From: Diadophis punctatus similis
Taxonomy: Eukaryota > Chordata > Lepidosauria > Squamata > Dipsadidae
Assembly (NCBI GenBank): GCA_023053685.1
Contig: JALIGW010000148.1
Coordinates: forward strand, 262,501 to 326,500
Reading direction: 5' to 3'
DNA length: 64,000 bases
Under the pieces are notes generated by a model. It was not told the DNA's origin. It saw only the letters and a program-made list of their open reading frames with translations, and did not search any database. The position numbers and the translations under genes were made by a program. Shown here one piece after another: positions 8,930 to 22,397 of the stretch. Position 1 is the first letter of the stretch. Each line of letters starts with the position of its first letter.

Positions 8930-10441
8930 CATCTAATCTGGGTTTATGTATTAGGAAGAATGTACCACAAAGAAAATATGAAAGGGTGGCACAGATTATT
9001 ATAATTTGTTAAATTTATATGCTGTCCACCTCACTGATTGGGTGACCCTTCAGAATGGTATGAAGATAATTTTGAAGTTCAGGTGTTTTTGTACTGTTAA
9101 AAAATTATTTATTACTTTTTTATGCCATCCATCTCCCCTACAAGGTGATTCTGGGCGGCTTACAGGTTATAAAACAACTTTGATAATAAAACATTTCCTC
9201 CCACACGCAAATGAAACTATACCATAGGGCACTGAGTAATGTGATCTCTGCAACATAATTAATCAGACAAGAAGTTTTATCACTTCTGCAAACCCTGTTC
9301 ATCAGAGTCTGTGCATCTCTGCTGTTTCTGTCTCACTCTACTGACAAACTTAGTTTAAGCGGGTTTGCTTAGAGAAAGAGAGTGGGTGGGTGGGGAACAA
9401 AGGGAGAACTCAGATTTATTCTGCTGATATTTTTTAATCTGGTATGCACTTTACTATTCAATCCTCTGAATTTGTAGCCTTTGATCTTTTTTCCTTCTTT
9501 AATTTATTCATCTCAAATTTATTGTGCTTCCTGTTAGTCTCTGTGTCCGATTTTTCAATGGTCTTTCAGTTCCGCCTTGTCATTCTCTTTCATCGCCTTT
9601 TTTATGCTTTATGCTCTGCTTCAATTTAAAAAGAGAGAGAGAGGAAAATCTTAGGAACAAATCATTCAGTGACAAGCTTTTTTCCCCATTTTTAACTTGT
9701 AGCATTGCCAGGAGTCTATAGCGAACATAGATAGAAGGAGTATAGACAGTTTGGGAGGAAGCGGGAAGTTAATCATTCTGATCCTGGTATTTTAAGTTGA
9801 TTGCATGGAATTGTTGTGTAAAATCAGATCACTAGCTCATTGGAACTTCCTGCAAGTATGGTCGGGTCATTTCCCCCCCTTAAAATCTGTAGAGTTATTT
9901 GGATGAGAGAACTAAGCTAAACTAGTAGGGCTGAGGTGCATTTCAGACTCAAAGGCAGAAAGGTGCTTTGAAGTGTGCAGGGGACACTTGTGTAGTACGT
10001 GCCAGCTATTCTTTGAAGTGGCTGTGTCTCTTCCCGAGATTACACTGCAGCTGCAGAAGGCAGCTGCATCACAATCCCAGGAGTAAGTGTGTTCAATGTA
10101 AAGAGTTTCAGGCAGGTGCCTATATGCTCTGAAGGACATTTTTTGCTTTTGAATACGAAGAGTGGCAGAGCTCCATTAATAACTTACCTTCCTGTTCCTA
10201 TGAACGTACATCTGTCTACACGTAGAAGTGGACATATGGTGGAAGGACCGAAATCCTATTGCTTGCACTGCCTTACTGGATATGTGTATTGGGTGTAACA
10301 TCATCAAAGAGTTGTTTTTGTGAATTATCTAGGAAAAAAAATCCCCATCAGATTAATAAATAAGAAAGTTCATATGCAGTACATCTCATATATTTAGTAT
10401 ACAAGTATGGAGAAATTTATCTCCAATTCTATGATAGATCC
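8930..10441. other. unique DNA with a possible LINE 3' fragment
   Basis: Mostly AT-rich unique sequence. Around 9095-9190 the phrase ATGCCATCCATCTCCCC followed by GGGCGGCTTACAGG resembles the conserved 3' end of L2/CR1-type LINEs seen elsewhere in this window (for example 28190). No gene seen. Confidence 0.35.
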
Positions 10442-10720
10442 TTCTATGTCAGCGGTTCTCAACCTGGGGGTCGCAACCCCTTTGAGGGTCGAATGACCCT
10501 TTCACAGGGGTCGGGAGACTTCACCCAGATGCCGCCATTTGGGTTCTTTTACCCTCTGCGCATGTGCAGAACGCTTTGCGCATGCGCAGAGGGTAAAAGA
10601 ACCCAAATGGCGGTGGCGGGGTTGCGGCAGCGGGCGCAGCGGCGGGGTGGGTTGTGGCGGGGGCGCAGGGGCAGGGCACGGGTCCCGGCATTTGGAAGGT
10701 TGAGAACCACTGGTCTATGT
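10442..10720. mobile_element. SPIN-like non-autonomous hAT element, copy 2
   Basis: The element is 10450-10712, from CAGCGGTTCTCAACCTGGGG to GGTTGAGAACCACTG. It is flanked by octamers TTCTATGT (10442-10449) and GTCTATGT (10713-10720), 7 of 8 matching. It lies in the opposite orientation to copy 1 and carries the same GC-rich palindromic core at about 10531-10613 (CCATTTGGGTTC arms around TGCGCATG repeats). No transposase frame. Confidence 0.85.
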
Positions 10721-10724
10721 GGTC

Positions 10725-10990
10725 CAGAGGTGGGTTCCTCCTGGTTCAGACTGGTTCTATAGAATCGTTAGTAACTTGGCGGTCTGGGTCGCTGGAACCG
10801 GCAGCGACCCAGGCCTACCATGCCCCCAAGCCGGTTCTCTCTACAGGGCTGTCATCCTGTTTTTTTTAATAGTACTGTGCATACGCAGAGAGTCATTTCT
10901 GGGAAGTGATGCACGTACGAGAGAGAGCCAAGTGCGCGCGTGCAAAACGTGCATTTCCGTCACGATGCGAACCGGTGGGGAAGATAAGTA
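10725..10990. mobile_element. CAGAGGTGGGTTCC-type hAT-like MITE, partial
   Basis: The left end CAGAGGTGGGTTCCTCCTGG and internal GGTTCTATAGAAT and GAACCGGTGGGG blocks match the family at 25524, 26262 and 57572. The right terminus with its usual CCACCTCTG is not found, so the element is truncated or diverged on that side. Confidence 0.5.
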
Positions 10991-12870
10991 GATCACATAA
11001 GCCAAGTCATCTCAGGAAAATGTATACTGTATTTTAAAATCATGTATATTAGAACTGTGTGATGTCTCAGATTTAATTGAAAAAACATATACAGTAGCTG
11101 AAAATAGATATGGCTTCATTAATAAGATGCAAGCCAGTGTTGCATTCCCTGGTGTTCTTCAGATGATTAATTGTCTATTCACTCCCAAGACTGAATGACT
11201 GAGTCTTCTTAGATCTGAGACAGTAGTGACAGATAGCTTGGTGGATCAGGAACTTCAGCCTATATCTCTGAGGAATCAGGGTAGAATATAACAATTGAGA
11301 GGATACACTTCCAGTAGGACCACTATGATGGGCAGATTATAGACAAGCAGTCAGAAGAAATGCAATCCATTGGAAAAGGAAATGGCAACTCACACCATTT
11401 CTGCCAAGAAAACCAAAGGAAGATTCACAATCATGACTGTGTTAACTTGATAACATGAACCCTCTATGTCAGAAGGTATCCTACAAACTACTGGGGAAGG
11501 ATAAAGAGCAAATACAGCTAGGTGTTACTCATGACAGGACTGGCCTAAAATTGGAAGAATGTGCAGGCGCTAATGTGTAAAAAATAAAGTCTGATGTTGC
11601 AAAGATAAGTAATGGATATTCTGCTTTAACAACTTTTCCTTCCTGGTCTATTGCCTTGAGGTTTTACTGTGGCAATATATTCTTCTGATATTTAAATCTG
11701 GTGCTACTTCTTTTAAAAAAACCAAAATACAAAGGTTGCAATCATGTCACTTAAAGCTGAGCCAGTTGAGCTAACAGGCAAAAAGGTAGTTTATAAAGAC
11801 ACTTTTGCAAACAATTTTAATGTTTCATTGATTTGTCTCTAAGGGTTTATTTGAGAAATGTGTCTGTTTACACGGTGTTAAAGAGGGCTGAGTGTTTTAG
11901 CCTGTAAGTACTATATGGGCTTCATTTTTCACAGGGTGCTGTCTCATTAATGTCTCCGTGGCACAGAGAGGCAAATCAATTGTTTTTTTTTTTTCAAAGT
12001 CTGCATCTTGGCCTTAAGTGGTAATAGATTCAACTTTTACTTTACTGGTCAATGAAACAATTCAGGTCATACCATTTTGTTCATGATGCTCATTTTCTGT
12101 TAAGACATTAAGGTTAAAATCTCATGACCTTTTTATTCTGTTTCCATTAACTTTATCGGTTATCATTTCACTTATTAAGATCAGACTGCCTAATATTATT
12201 TTATAGTTCCATCTGAAAAATGTAGGGTAATTCATAACAAAGTGTGATGGAATGAGTTAAGGATATAAAAGATTAGGAAAGAAAAGTTTAAAATAAAGGG
12301 ATTGGGGTGGTAGTAACTCCCTATCTCAAGGTACAAGACCTCGGAGATTACACCAATTGTTTGATTGCATTCTCTCTTAATAACATTTTGGAAAGTTTAT
12401 GTGCTCAGTTTTCCATTTAATCTTTTTTAGTGTTTCTTACTGGATATTTTTTAAATGTGATTTCTGGATAGGTAATTTCTGAAGCTTCACTTAAATATAA
12501 AAACAAATGAGGACTGAATGACTTCTAGTGAAATAGACTACCAAAATGGATCTGGGCAGAGTAAATATTTTACCTTTTGAAAAGTTCTAAACTTGCTTTT
12601 CTAAAATTATGCTGGAAATCACATCTGGGAGTCCTTCGGCAAACAGAAGGTTGATGAAACAGCCTAAATTCTCTGAGGCATCTGCCAGATCCTGAATACT
12701 GATTTTGCTTCAACAGAAAAGATAGAAGCTTATCCCTAAACAAAAAATGCAAAAGGTATCATAGATGTTGATTCTCCAGCCTAGTACTCAGGGGTAACAG
12801 CATGTCTGCCAGCATAATCCTGGATGCTCACCATATTCCCAGAATTACCGTATGTTACTTATTTTAAATT

Positions 12871-12872
<2 letters not shown>
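10991..12872. other. mostly unique DNA; possible BovB-like fragment at 11361-11440
   Basis: The piece GGAAAAGGAAATGGCAACTC followed by CACCATTTCTGCCAAGAAAA resembles the conserved 3' end of BovB LINEs and BovB-tailed SINEs (remembered, not searched). The rest is AT-rich without supported features. No coding exon seen. Confidence 0.35.

Positions 12873-12938
<66 letters not shown>
12873..12938. repeat. (AT)n microsatellite
   Basis: About 33 uninterrupted AT dinucleotides, bounded by CCATAT on the left and ATATGG on the right, so the whole tract plus edges is one long palindrome able to form a cruciform. Confidence 0.98.
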
Positions 12939-12940
<2 letters not shown>

Positions 12941-14350
12941 AATATAAATATAAATATATATGGATGATATATTTTCAAACTTACAAAGAACTGATAAAGA
13001 AATAAAGGGAGACTAGTATAGATCTATTTCAAGCTATTTAGCTCTCATCAGCTAGCCATATATAAAATGGGGAGCTGGAAAGGAGTGGATTAAAACACCA
13101 ATCCTAGGTATAACTTGTATATCTAGCAAAGCCTCTGAGCTGTAACTCTGCCAACATTCTTAGACTATAAAATGCACAGTGACTGCAGTTCTTTGTGTTG
13201 CCTTCTGATATATGGGTATTTGGGGATTAGTCTAACCCACATGTCAACCGTTTCATGAGACTATTCCTGACAGGTTTTCAAAACCCAAATTGCCAATTAG
13301 CTCCCCCAATTTTAGGACCTCTGCTATAAACCTAGCCACCTCCAGTTCAGCATGCTTACACTTCTATTTACGGCCTTTATCGATTTACTCATTGATCAGG
13401 TGCAAATTAGATAGGCTTAAATCACAATGAAGCTGGACATTCCCTCATATTATTTAATTAAGTAAAAATCATTATACAGAAAAAAAATACAAGGTTTCAT
13501 TGATCATTTTATTTAAAAATCGATGGAGAAGAGCAAGGGCAGTATCACCAGATCTGACAACTGTCAGCTCTATAACTTCTTCTTTTTTCCCCCCCTTGAA
13601 TATCCACTGTACCTTGAAGGCTGTAAAAACAAATGAGAGGTTTACTGGAATGGAATAATATATGCCAAAATCATTCTTCCTCACTCACAGGCAGATTAGT
13701 GTTATGCTGGAATTGTAATCATTGTTCTTTAGCTTCTCTTGTGGGCTCGGGGTGAAGTGGAATGGTGCATGTGTTGGTTATTACTTGGTCATTGTGATTT
13801 GAACTCATGTATCAATGAACTCATGTATCAAAAAGAGCACAATGGTGCTCTTTTAAACAATAAGAGTATTTAATAATATACGACAGATCATCAGAGCATA
13901 CCAATTTCCCTTAAATCATCCATTTTTTTAAAAAAAATGAAACCTCTGAAGACTGCCATTGTTCCCTCCCAAACTCATAAGATGCATATATATCTTATGT
14001 ATATATATATATTTTAAAATATTGCCTTTTTAAAAGTCTAAATAGTATTGCCAATATCAAAGAACTCTGGAGATTTGTGTGCTGATCTATCTGTAAGATT
14101 TCTAGGCTGCCCAATTCCAAAAGAAACATTGGACAGCTTCAAAAAGTTTTTTTAAACAACTCCAGCATTAATGAAACCAACAATTGTTTAAAGGAACAAA
14201 CGTGTCATCCTTGCACATCACTCCCAATCATCTTAATCCAAGGTTGGTGGGAAAAGAAGCAAAGTTGTCAAAGATTGCTTGAAGAAAATGTGGAAACCAT
14301 ACAAATATCCAGGAAAAGAGAGAGGGCTTTCCCCCTGGGTTGTGATACAT
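12939..14350. other. unique AT-rich DNA, no gene seen
   Basis: There is a second short AT-rich tract near 13983-14020. No long frame, RNA gene or known repeat is recognised. The 70-codon frame near 13472-13684 (minus) has no recognisable domain. Confidence 0.4.
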
Positions 14351-14691
14351 CAGTGATGGCAAAACATTTGAGCTTGGTGTATCAAATATTCAGAAAATGC
14401 CTAGCTTGACTCTGCCGGTATGTCACCCCTCACCCTTTCTCGGGACCTCTTCTCTGGACTTTCCTCTCTGCATTCTCTGGAAGCCATGCAAGAGGACCCT
14501 AGTCTCACAGGGCCTCTGGAGCCTCAAAAAATTGTGCAAGAAGATTCGTGAGATTTTTGGCTGCCTCAGAGGCTAACATGAAAGCAAGGCCCTCTTGTGC
14601 AACTTCTAAAGGCTCTGGAGCTCTGGTGTGTCACAGAAAATGGCATGGATGACACCTGTGACATGCATGTCATAGCTTTGCCACCATCATG
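14351..14691. mobile_element. hAT-like MITE with CAGTGATGGC terminus
   Basis: The left end CAGTGATGGCAAAACATTT pairs imperfectly with the right end AGCTTTGCCACCATCATG; the segment GACACCTGTGACATGCATGT near the right end is typical of a common squamate MITE (from memory). Interior of about 300 bp without coding potential. A clean 8-bp target duplication is not visible, so the boundaries are approximate. Confidence 0.5.
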
Positions 14692-15608
14692 CTAGATTCT
14701 ATTGCTGGATCAATGGGACTCAAAGCAAGCTAAGTCAGAAGAGTCAAGGCACACAGAATAGGCAAACATCTCAATTTGTGGAGACAGCATGTTTTGAAAT
14801 AAAACTTTTCATTTTTTTGAAGCTGATCACAAGCAAAATGAGAAGGAAAAGTAGACAATTTATTAAATTATAACTCCAAGCTTATGTCTGCTTGTATTCA
14901 TTCAATTAGCCATGTAGTCAGTTATTTGCTGGGTTTTTTTATATTATACTCATTATTTTTGTTTATGATCTGGCACCAAAAATGTTACATTACTTTAGCT
15001 TCCTGATTATGAGGACCCAATAATCAAGAATTGACTCAATGCCATTTTCAAGACTTATTCCATGCAATACAAAGTTTCTTACGGCAATCATGTGCATCAA
15101 AAACTTAGTCATTCAACTCAAAATCTATTCTAGATTACCAGATATATGAACCTGATGCCCTGTTAGTCATTAGTATAAAATTTATAGATGTACCCTAATA
15201 TGATGAATACATACCATAATAAAATTAAAGCCTTGCATAGCAAATGAACGGGGGAGCACTCATAGAAATAGTCTCACAGCACATTGCTTATTCTCCAGCA
15301 GTGCATATTATGTATGCATGTGTAATTTTGTGAAATAAATAACTTACCATGGAATTTTGCAGGTAATTTGTGTTGACCTACCAGCTGTGAACAACCATTT
15401 ATTGCCTGCAGTGGGAGAGCGAGTAGCGGGAATAAGCATAATCTGGTTGTTATCTGGAGTAACTACAACGTGATTTTTTTAAAAAACTAGAATTATGGGG
15501 AGCATAAAACAGAACTCAGTCATCCAGAGATGAATTACTAAATTTAGATGTCTCTTATAACTTTTGTAATAAACCTATTCAAGGTGATGAATACATTCAA
15601 GGTCATTA
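14692..15608. other. unique DNA, no gene seen
   Basis: AT-rich sequence with no supported coding or RNA feature and no clear repeat. Confidence 0.4.
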
Positions 15609-16150
15609 ACAGATGGTCTTTGATTTACCACCAGTCCATTTAGTGACTGTTCAAAATTGCAACGGCACTATAAAAAGTTTAGTTTAGTTTAGTTTATTGT
15701 CATTGCACCTTTACAATGAAATGAAATGCCATCTTCAGTGTACATTATACATAAAAAATAAAACAAAACACACATCCTTTGCATTCTATACAATGGCATT
15801 GAAAACCCCTGATGTTGCCTTAATATTAATACATCCAGTTCTCACACTTACAACTGATGTAGCCTCCTCACAATCATGAGATCAAAATTTGGTTGCTTGG
15901 CATCCAACATATATTTACAATGGTTGCAGCATCCTGGGGTCATGTGATCACCATTTATGACCTTCCTGGCCAGCTTCTGACAAGCAAAGTCAACAGGGAA
16001 AGCCTGATTCGCTTAGAAACGACAGCAGTGATTCATTTAACACCTGTGGCAAAAAGGTCATAAAATTGGGCATGAGTCACTTAACAACCATCTTGCTTAA
16101 CAATGGAAATTCTGGTCTCAACTGTGGTCATAAGTCGATGAGTACCTGTA
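15609..16150. mobile_element. MITE with TACAGGTACTC-type ends, interrupted by a TTTAG-tailed insertion
   Basis: The left end (TCTTTGATTTACCACC, then TTAGTGACTGTTC) pairs imperfectly with the right end (GGTCATAAGTCGATGAGTAC, then CTGTA). The middle holds the phrases GTCATGTGATCACCATTTATG and CACTTAACAACCAT, typical of an abundant reptilian non-autonomous DNA transposon (from memory). At about 15677-15830 it is interrupted by (TTTAG)n followed by TTTATTGTCATTGCACC, which looks like a LINE 3' tail in reverse. Confidence 0.55.
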
Positions 16151-16596
16151 TATACAATATCAACTGGACAGAGTTTGGCATTTGTGCAACTATGGAATAT
16201 GAGCATATTGGGGATTTACATACATAGAGGTAATTTTCATCTTTTAAAAATGACTTTTTCCCTGTATAAATTTGAGCGAGAGTTTAAATTTCTTGCATGC
16301 AATTAATATTTTCACCAATAAAGAATATCCAACATTTTAAATACTTTTTAAATTATTTTATATGTATTCCTTCAATAGTTGTATCATGCATGAAAGAAAT
16401 TCAGGGAAGAAATCCTAGGACAGCTGCATAGGAGCAAAAAGTACCATGAAGACTACTAGGACAGCAGTAGGGGAAGTACAAAAAGTCAACATGAAGTCCC
16501 TCCCTCTTTTAACTGCATTGACATCACATGCATATATAAATGGGCAAGACATTAGCCCAGAAGCACCCAAACAGTGAGATAGTGGTATATATTGTA
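16151..16596. other. unique DNA, no gene seen
   Basis: No supported feature. The minus-strand frame that runs into the adjacent microsatellite is a simple-repeat artefact. Confidence 0.4.
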
Positions 16597-16735
<139 letters not shown>

Positions 16736-17061
16736 AAGTATGTCCTTAATTTCCCCCCACAAGGAATAGAAAAGAATGGATTCAATGAACATTGCAACGA
16801 ACAAAGACATACATTCAATTTCACAGCTACTAAGATTGTTGGCCGAGCAGGTACAAAGATAGCCAGGGAAATTATTGAAGCCTGGGAAACAGGCCCTTTG
16901 TCAGTCAACAGGAGTGCTGATTTATCAGCAGGTAGTATCAGGTAGTTAGGAGTCAAGGACTTGGCAGTACAAGGAAACAACAGCCAATGACTTAATAGCT
17001 GGCCATCAATATCCCAATCAATAACTAAAAAGCCCTATGACCAGGCACCACATAAATACTA

Positions 17062-17302
17062 TAGCAATGGCACTTAAACTTATATACTGTTTCACAGTGC
17101 TTTATAGCCCCTCTCTACGTGATTTACAGAGTCAGCATATTGCCCCCAACAATCAGGGTCCTCATTTTACCAACCTCAGAAGGATGGAAGGCTGAGTCAA
17201 CCTCAAAACTGGTGAGATTGGAACTGCCAAATTGCAGGCAGCCAGCAGTCAGCAGAAGTAGTCTGCAGTACTGCCTTCTAAGCACTGTGCCACTGCAGCT
17301 CA
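17062..17302 (-). mobile_element. squamate tRNA-derived SINE, minus strand
   Basis: Reading the minus strand, this begins with a tRNA-like head and ends in a tail related to AAGTGCCATTGCT. The plus strand shows the conserved body CAGAGTCAGCATATTGCCCC, TCCTCATTTTACC and GGATGGAAGGCTGAGTCAAC, also present at 27346, 59014 and 62169. The family would be mobilised in trans by a LINE. The exact family name is uncertain. Confidence 0.8.
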
Positions 17303-18261
17303 TACTATGCATAGAATAGCCCATAGCACACATCCTGGGAAAGAGAAGTTCCCTGAGGATGGGCTCCAGCACAAATCCAAAAACTTGGAAGACTTTAACG
17401 TCTTTTTTCGGTGACTGACCTTGTTTGGATCCTGCAGAAAAGAATGGATCAGTTTATTTCTGGTCCGTTTCTATTTCCTTTGTGTTCCCTCATGAAATCT
17501 CTTTTTATCCATTTGCCATTTTGAAAAGCGGCATAAAACAAAGTTCCCAATGCCGTTGTAATTTTGATCATTAAACAAATGATGATAGGTCAAGGACTAC
17601 CTTGACTACTTTTGAAACTCTGCTCCCTTTCAAAAGAGGCTACTCTCTCTGTGTGCAACAGGGAATAGAGTTTTTGCTGTTCGACATCTATATCTCCTTC
17701 TGGGGGTGCAGGTCCACCCATGCATCTCTCTGAAATCAGGCAGCAAAGTGGGTTAATTGTGAACTGACAGTTGGCTGTCATTCACTAGGGTAATGTTTCA
17801 GTTTGGGGAATCTTCCAAGAACATTGATGGCAGTCTATTTAATTGGATTCGCTCATCCACAGACTTAACTGTGATATATGAGGCTTTACCCTCTAATTTG
17901 TTTTCTGATATTTTAAAAACTGGAGGAAGTCCTTTCATTCCTTCTGGTTCTCTTCCCTTTTCAATAATATATAAAAAAATCTGGCTTTGGACTTTAGGGG
18001 ATTTATGGGTTGGAGGTGTCTTTATTGTTTGCATATTACTTAGAATCTTAGCATTGTAAGGTTACAAATCTAACAACAAACCTTTTTGCAGTCCCCACTT
18101 GGCGTGATTACTGAGGATCAGGTTATCTCATGAGTAAGTCTCACAGCATACAATTACTCCATATTGAAATTTCAATATGGAATGGATGGATTTTGTTTCT
18201 ACTTGTTTTAGTGTACGGAAGAGCTAATGTCAGCAAACGTTTTTAACGTTCATTTGAGAAT
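17303..18261. other. unique DNA, no gene seen
   Basis: Two overlapping frames (88 codons plus at 17793, 78 codons minus at 17798) have no recognisable domain and are probably chance. No repeat recognised. Confidence 0.4.
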
Positions 18262-18870
18262 TACCGTATTTTTTGGAGTATAAGACGCACCTTAGTTTTG
18301 GGGGAGGAAAATAGGGAAAAAAATTTACCTACCAGGTATTCATCTGGCTAGCATCCTTAGTCTGTTCAGCTTCAGCACATTATTTTATCCCCTGGTTAGG
18401 GCTGAAAAGACCTTTTTCAGAGGAGTAGGAATGAAAACAAGCCTGCAAAGACTTAGGGCAGGAAAAAACTACTTCAGAGGGAGTAGGAATTAAAAAATGC
18501 TGGAAGCCGGTAAGATCGTTAGCACCTCGTTATGGCTGAAAAGACCTTTTTCAGAGTAGTAGGAATGAAGACAAGCCTGCAAAGACTTAGGGCAGGAAAA
18601 AATTACTTCGGAAGGAGTAGGAATTAAAAAATGCTGCAAGCCGGTAAGATCATTAGCACCTCATTAGGGCTGAAAATACCTTTTTCAGAGGAGTAGGAAT
18701 GAAAACAAGCCTGCAAAGATGGAGTAGGAAGCTGGGAAGATCGTTAGCACCTCCTTAGGGCTGGGGAAAAAAGCTTCGGAAAAGCTACATTTGGAGTATA
18801 AGACGCGCACAAATTTTCAGCCTCTTTTAGGGAGGAAAAAGGGGCATCTTATACTCCGAAAAATATGGTA
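18262..18870. mobile_element. MITE with CCGTATTTTTTGGAGTATAA ends, TA target duplication
   Basis: The element is 18264-18868. Left terminus CCGTATTTTTTGGAGTATAA and right terminus TTATACTCCGAAAAATATGG are inverted repeats, each followed by TA. The interior contains three direct repeats of a roughly 150-bp block (beginning GGGCTGAAAAGACCTTTTTC and with GTAGGAATGAAAACAAGCC). Related to the element at 32414. The TA duplication points to a Tc1/mariner-type mobiliser. Confidence 0.75.
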
Positions 18871-19035
18871 AAAGAAACATTTATTTTGTGAAAATCTGGC
18901 CATAAAGGTCATAAGTACTTCAGTGATGATGAATGTGTAATTATTATAATGTATAAACTTTTGTTGACACTTGAAGCAGAGGAAGAATAGCTTAAAGATT
19001 GTATGATAAAGTGGGCTAAGAATTTTGGTTATACT

Positions 19036-19186
19036 ATATAGATTAGGGGTGTCAAACTCACGTCGTCACGGCATCATCACATGATGTATTGGGACTTTTT
19101 TTCCCTTTGCTAAACCGGGTGTGGGCATGACCAGCGCATGACATATCCAGCCCGCAGGCCGGGAGTTTGACAACCCTGATATAGAT
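19036..19186. mobile_element. hAT-like MITE, GGGGTGTCAAACTC family, copy 1
   Basis: The element is 19044-19178, with ends TAGGGGTGTCAAACTCACG and CCGGGAGTTTGACAACCCTG. A perfect 8-bp duplication, ATATAGAT, flanks it at 19036-19043 and 19179-19186. Confidence 0.88.
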
Positions 19187-19231
19187 GGAGCAATGGGAAA
19201 ATAGGTGGTTAAAAGAGTTAAAATTTACATT

Positions 19232-19336
19232 GAGGTTGTAAATTGATTGATTGATTTATTGAGTGATTGATTGATTGATTGATTGAGTGATTGATTGATT
19301 GATTGAGTGAGTGAGTGAGTGAGTGAGTGAGTGAGT
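19232..19336. repeat. (TTGA)n/(GTGA)n microsatellite
   Basis: Tetranucleotide array switching from TTGA-rich to GTGA-rich units with intermixed variants. Confidence 0.95.
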
Positions 19337-19519
19337 GAATTTATTTGCTGTCCATCTTGTAACAAAACAACTCTGGAAGGCTTCTAGCATTAAAACATTA
19401 AAACCCTAACAAATACATATCTCTAAAACAATAAAAATAGAAATCTAATCAAGATAAAACTTAAAGAGAATTTTTATAAAATTATGAATGTATAAAGGCA
19501 CTTCAGATCATTGTTGAAA

Positions 19520-19957
19520 ACACAAACAATACAGAAGGACATTTTATTATGCTTGGTGGACATGTAAAAAAGCTTAAAAATTGGGTTCCAATACATACGT
19601 TGATACAGAGGATTCTGAAGTTTAATATTCAATTAAAGCCAGAACTTTTCCTTTTATGACTAATGGATAAAGAGTTAGAAAAAAGTCATGAAAGATTATT
19701 TCAATCTATGATTATTGCAGCAAGATTATTACATGCACAGAGATGGGAAGATTCAACACTATCCATTATAGAGGAATGTGAAATTGATGGATCTTGCTGA
19801 GATATATACATTAACTTCTTTGATTAGAGAAAAGGGCCTATCATTGGTGACTGGAAACTTCTTATGGACTTTTTGAATAAAAGTGCAGAAAATGAATTTG
19901 TGATTTATGGTTTTGCTGGTTAGACATGTTAGAATATGGAAAGAAGAGAATTAGATG
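19520..19957 (+). pseudogene. L1-type LINE ORF2 C-terminal fragment, decayed
   Basis: Translations in shifting frames give FYYAWWTCKK, then KARTFPFM, AARLLHAQRWED and, near the end, the stretch encoding ENEFVIYGFAG. This order matches the C-terminal end of squamate L1 ORF2. The same end is seen near 50745-50830. Stops and frameshifts abound. The fragment is followed directly by a CR1-like LINE and resumes at 21166, so the L1 was split by insertion. Confidence 0.65.
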
Positions 19958-21165
<1,208 letters not shown>

Positions 21166-21410
21166 TGTAGAGAGACAGAGGTTAAAATATAATTGTGCTT
21201 ATAATCGCTGTGAGGAATATTGGAAGCTATCTTTGTATCATTTTTGTTTCTTTTCTATTTTTCTTAATTTTCTTTTATTTTCCTAATTTTACCCTCTAAT
21301 TTTTTTGCTTTCTTTCGTCTTTCTTTTCTCCTACTTACTTTGCATTAGTTTGTTAACTGGGTTCTTTTTTTAAAATTTCAATAAAAATCACATATGGATT
21401 TTAAATAGGA
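21166..21410 (+). mobile_element. L1-type LINE 3' untranslated end
   Basis: The text AGAGACAGAGGTTAAAATAT, then AATTGTGCTTATAATCGCTG, matches the L1 3' end at about 50845-50900. A pyrimidine-rich run and TTTCAATAAAAATCACAT, with a polyadenylation signal, follow. It continues the L1 broken at about 19957. Confidence 0.6.
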
Positions 21411-22020
21411 TGTAAGTAGTCCAAGAATGTAAAAAAAATGTAATAATTAGCAAATGTTGATGCCATATACTAATATCTAAATTCTAAGCCTTTAGTTTCA
21501 ATCTAGTCCCATATTAATATATAAATAGCCTTAGCTATTTCAGAACATAGCCGAGAATTAAGAATTGAGATAATATTTCATTCTCTGTAGTGGCCTCCCT
21601 CTGGGTATTGTGTGTTCTGTACATATGCATATGTGTGTTCTTTATGTTTTTTTCTGGGAGTTGACTTTAAAAAGTTATTGCAAGATCTACCTCCAGAGTT
21701 AAGAATGAAAAAAACAGGCTGTAATAATAATTTATGCCTATTGAGTTGTTGAAATAACTTGGCACCCTTACAAAATAATATATCATAATGACCACTGAGA
21801 TACTTCCATGTTGTACTTTCATATTTCTCCCACACACACCTTCTCCTGCACATTCATTTTATCATTCTCAAATAGAAGACAAAATGAGCACACACAAGCA
21901 TTATGAGATTTTGGAAGAAAGGTTACATTAAGGTAACATGTGTGAGTCTTGGGAGAGGGGAAAAAAGGAAACCTTTTCTAACTAACAATGCTTCAAATAT
22001 CATATATTGATTGTTTCCTG
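21411..22020. other. unique DNA, no gene seen
   Basis: AT-rich sequence, no recognised repeat. The 91-codon minus frame at 21578-21853 has no recognisable domain. Confidence 0.35.
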
Positions 22021-22250
22021 ATTGCTTATTTGTACCCTATGACAATCATTAAGTGTTGTACCTCATGATTCTTGACAAATGTATCTTTTCTTTTATGTAC
22101 ACTGAGAGCATATGCATCAAAGACAAATTCCTTGTGTGTCCAATCACACTTGGTCAATAAAGAATTCTATTCTATTCTATTCTATTCTATTCTATTCTAT
22201 TCTATTCTATTCTATTCTATTCTATTCTATTCTATTCTATTCTATTCTAA
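22021..22250 (+). mobile_element. CR1-like LINE 3' tail seeding an ATTCT (AATAG) microsatellite
   Basis: The text ATTCCTTGTGTGTCCAATCA, then CACTTGGTCAATAAAGAATT, passes directly into about 17 ATTCT units (22164-22248). This matches the snake-associated CR1/L3 LINE 3' tail known for seeding AATAG repeats (from memory of the snake genome literature). It is severely 5'-truncated, with only the 3' untranslated end present. Confidence 0.7.
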
Positions 22251-22397
22251 AGATATTTGAACGGTAGCAACATCACGTGCACAGTTTTCGTATGTTCTTA
22301 TTTGTAGAACAAATATCCCAAATGTATTTCAGGAAAAAGTATACCAATGTTTTCTACATAAAATCTACATTCATTTTATGGGAAAGAGTATAGAAAA

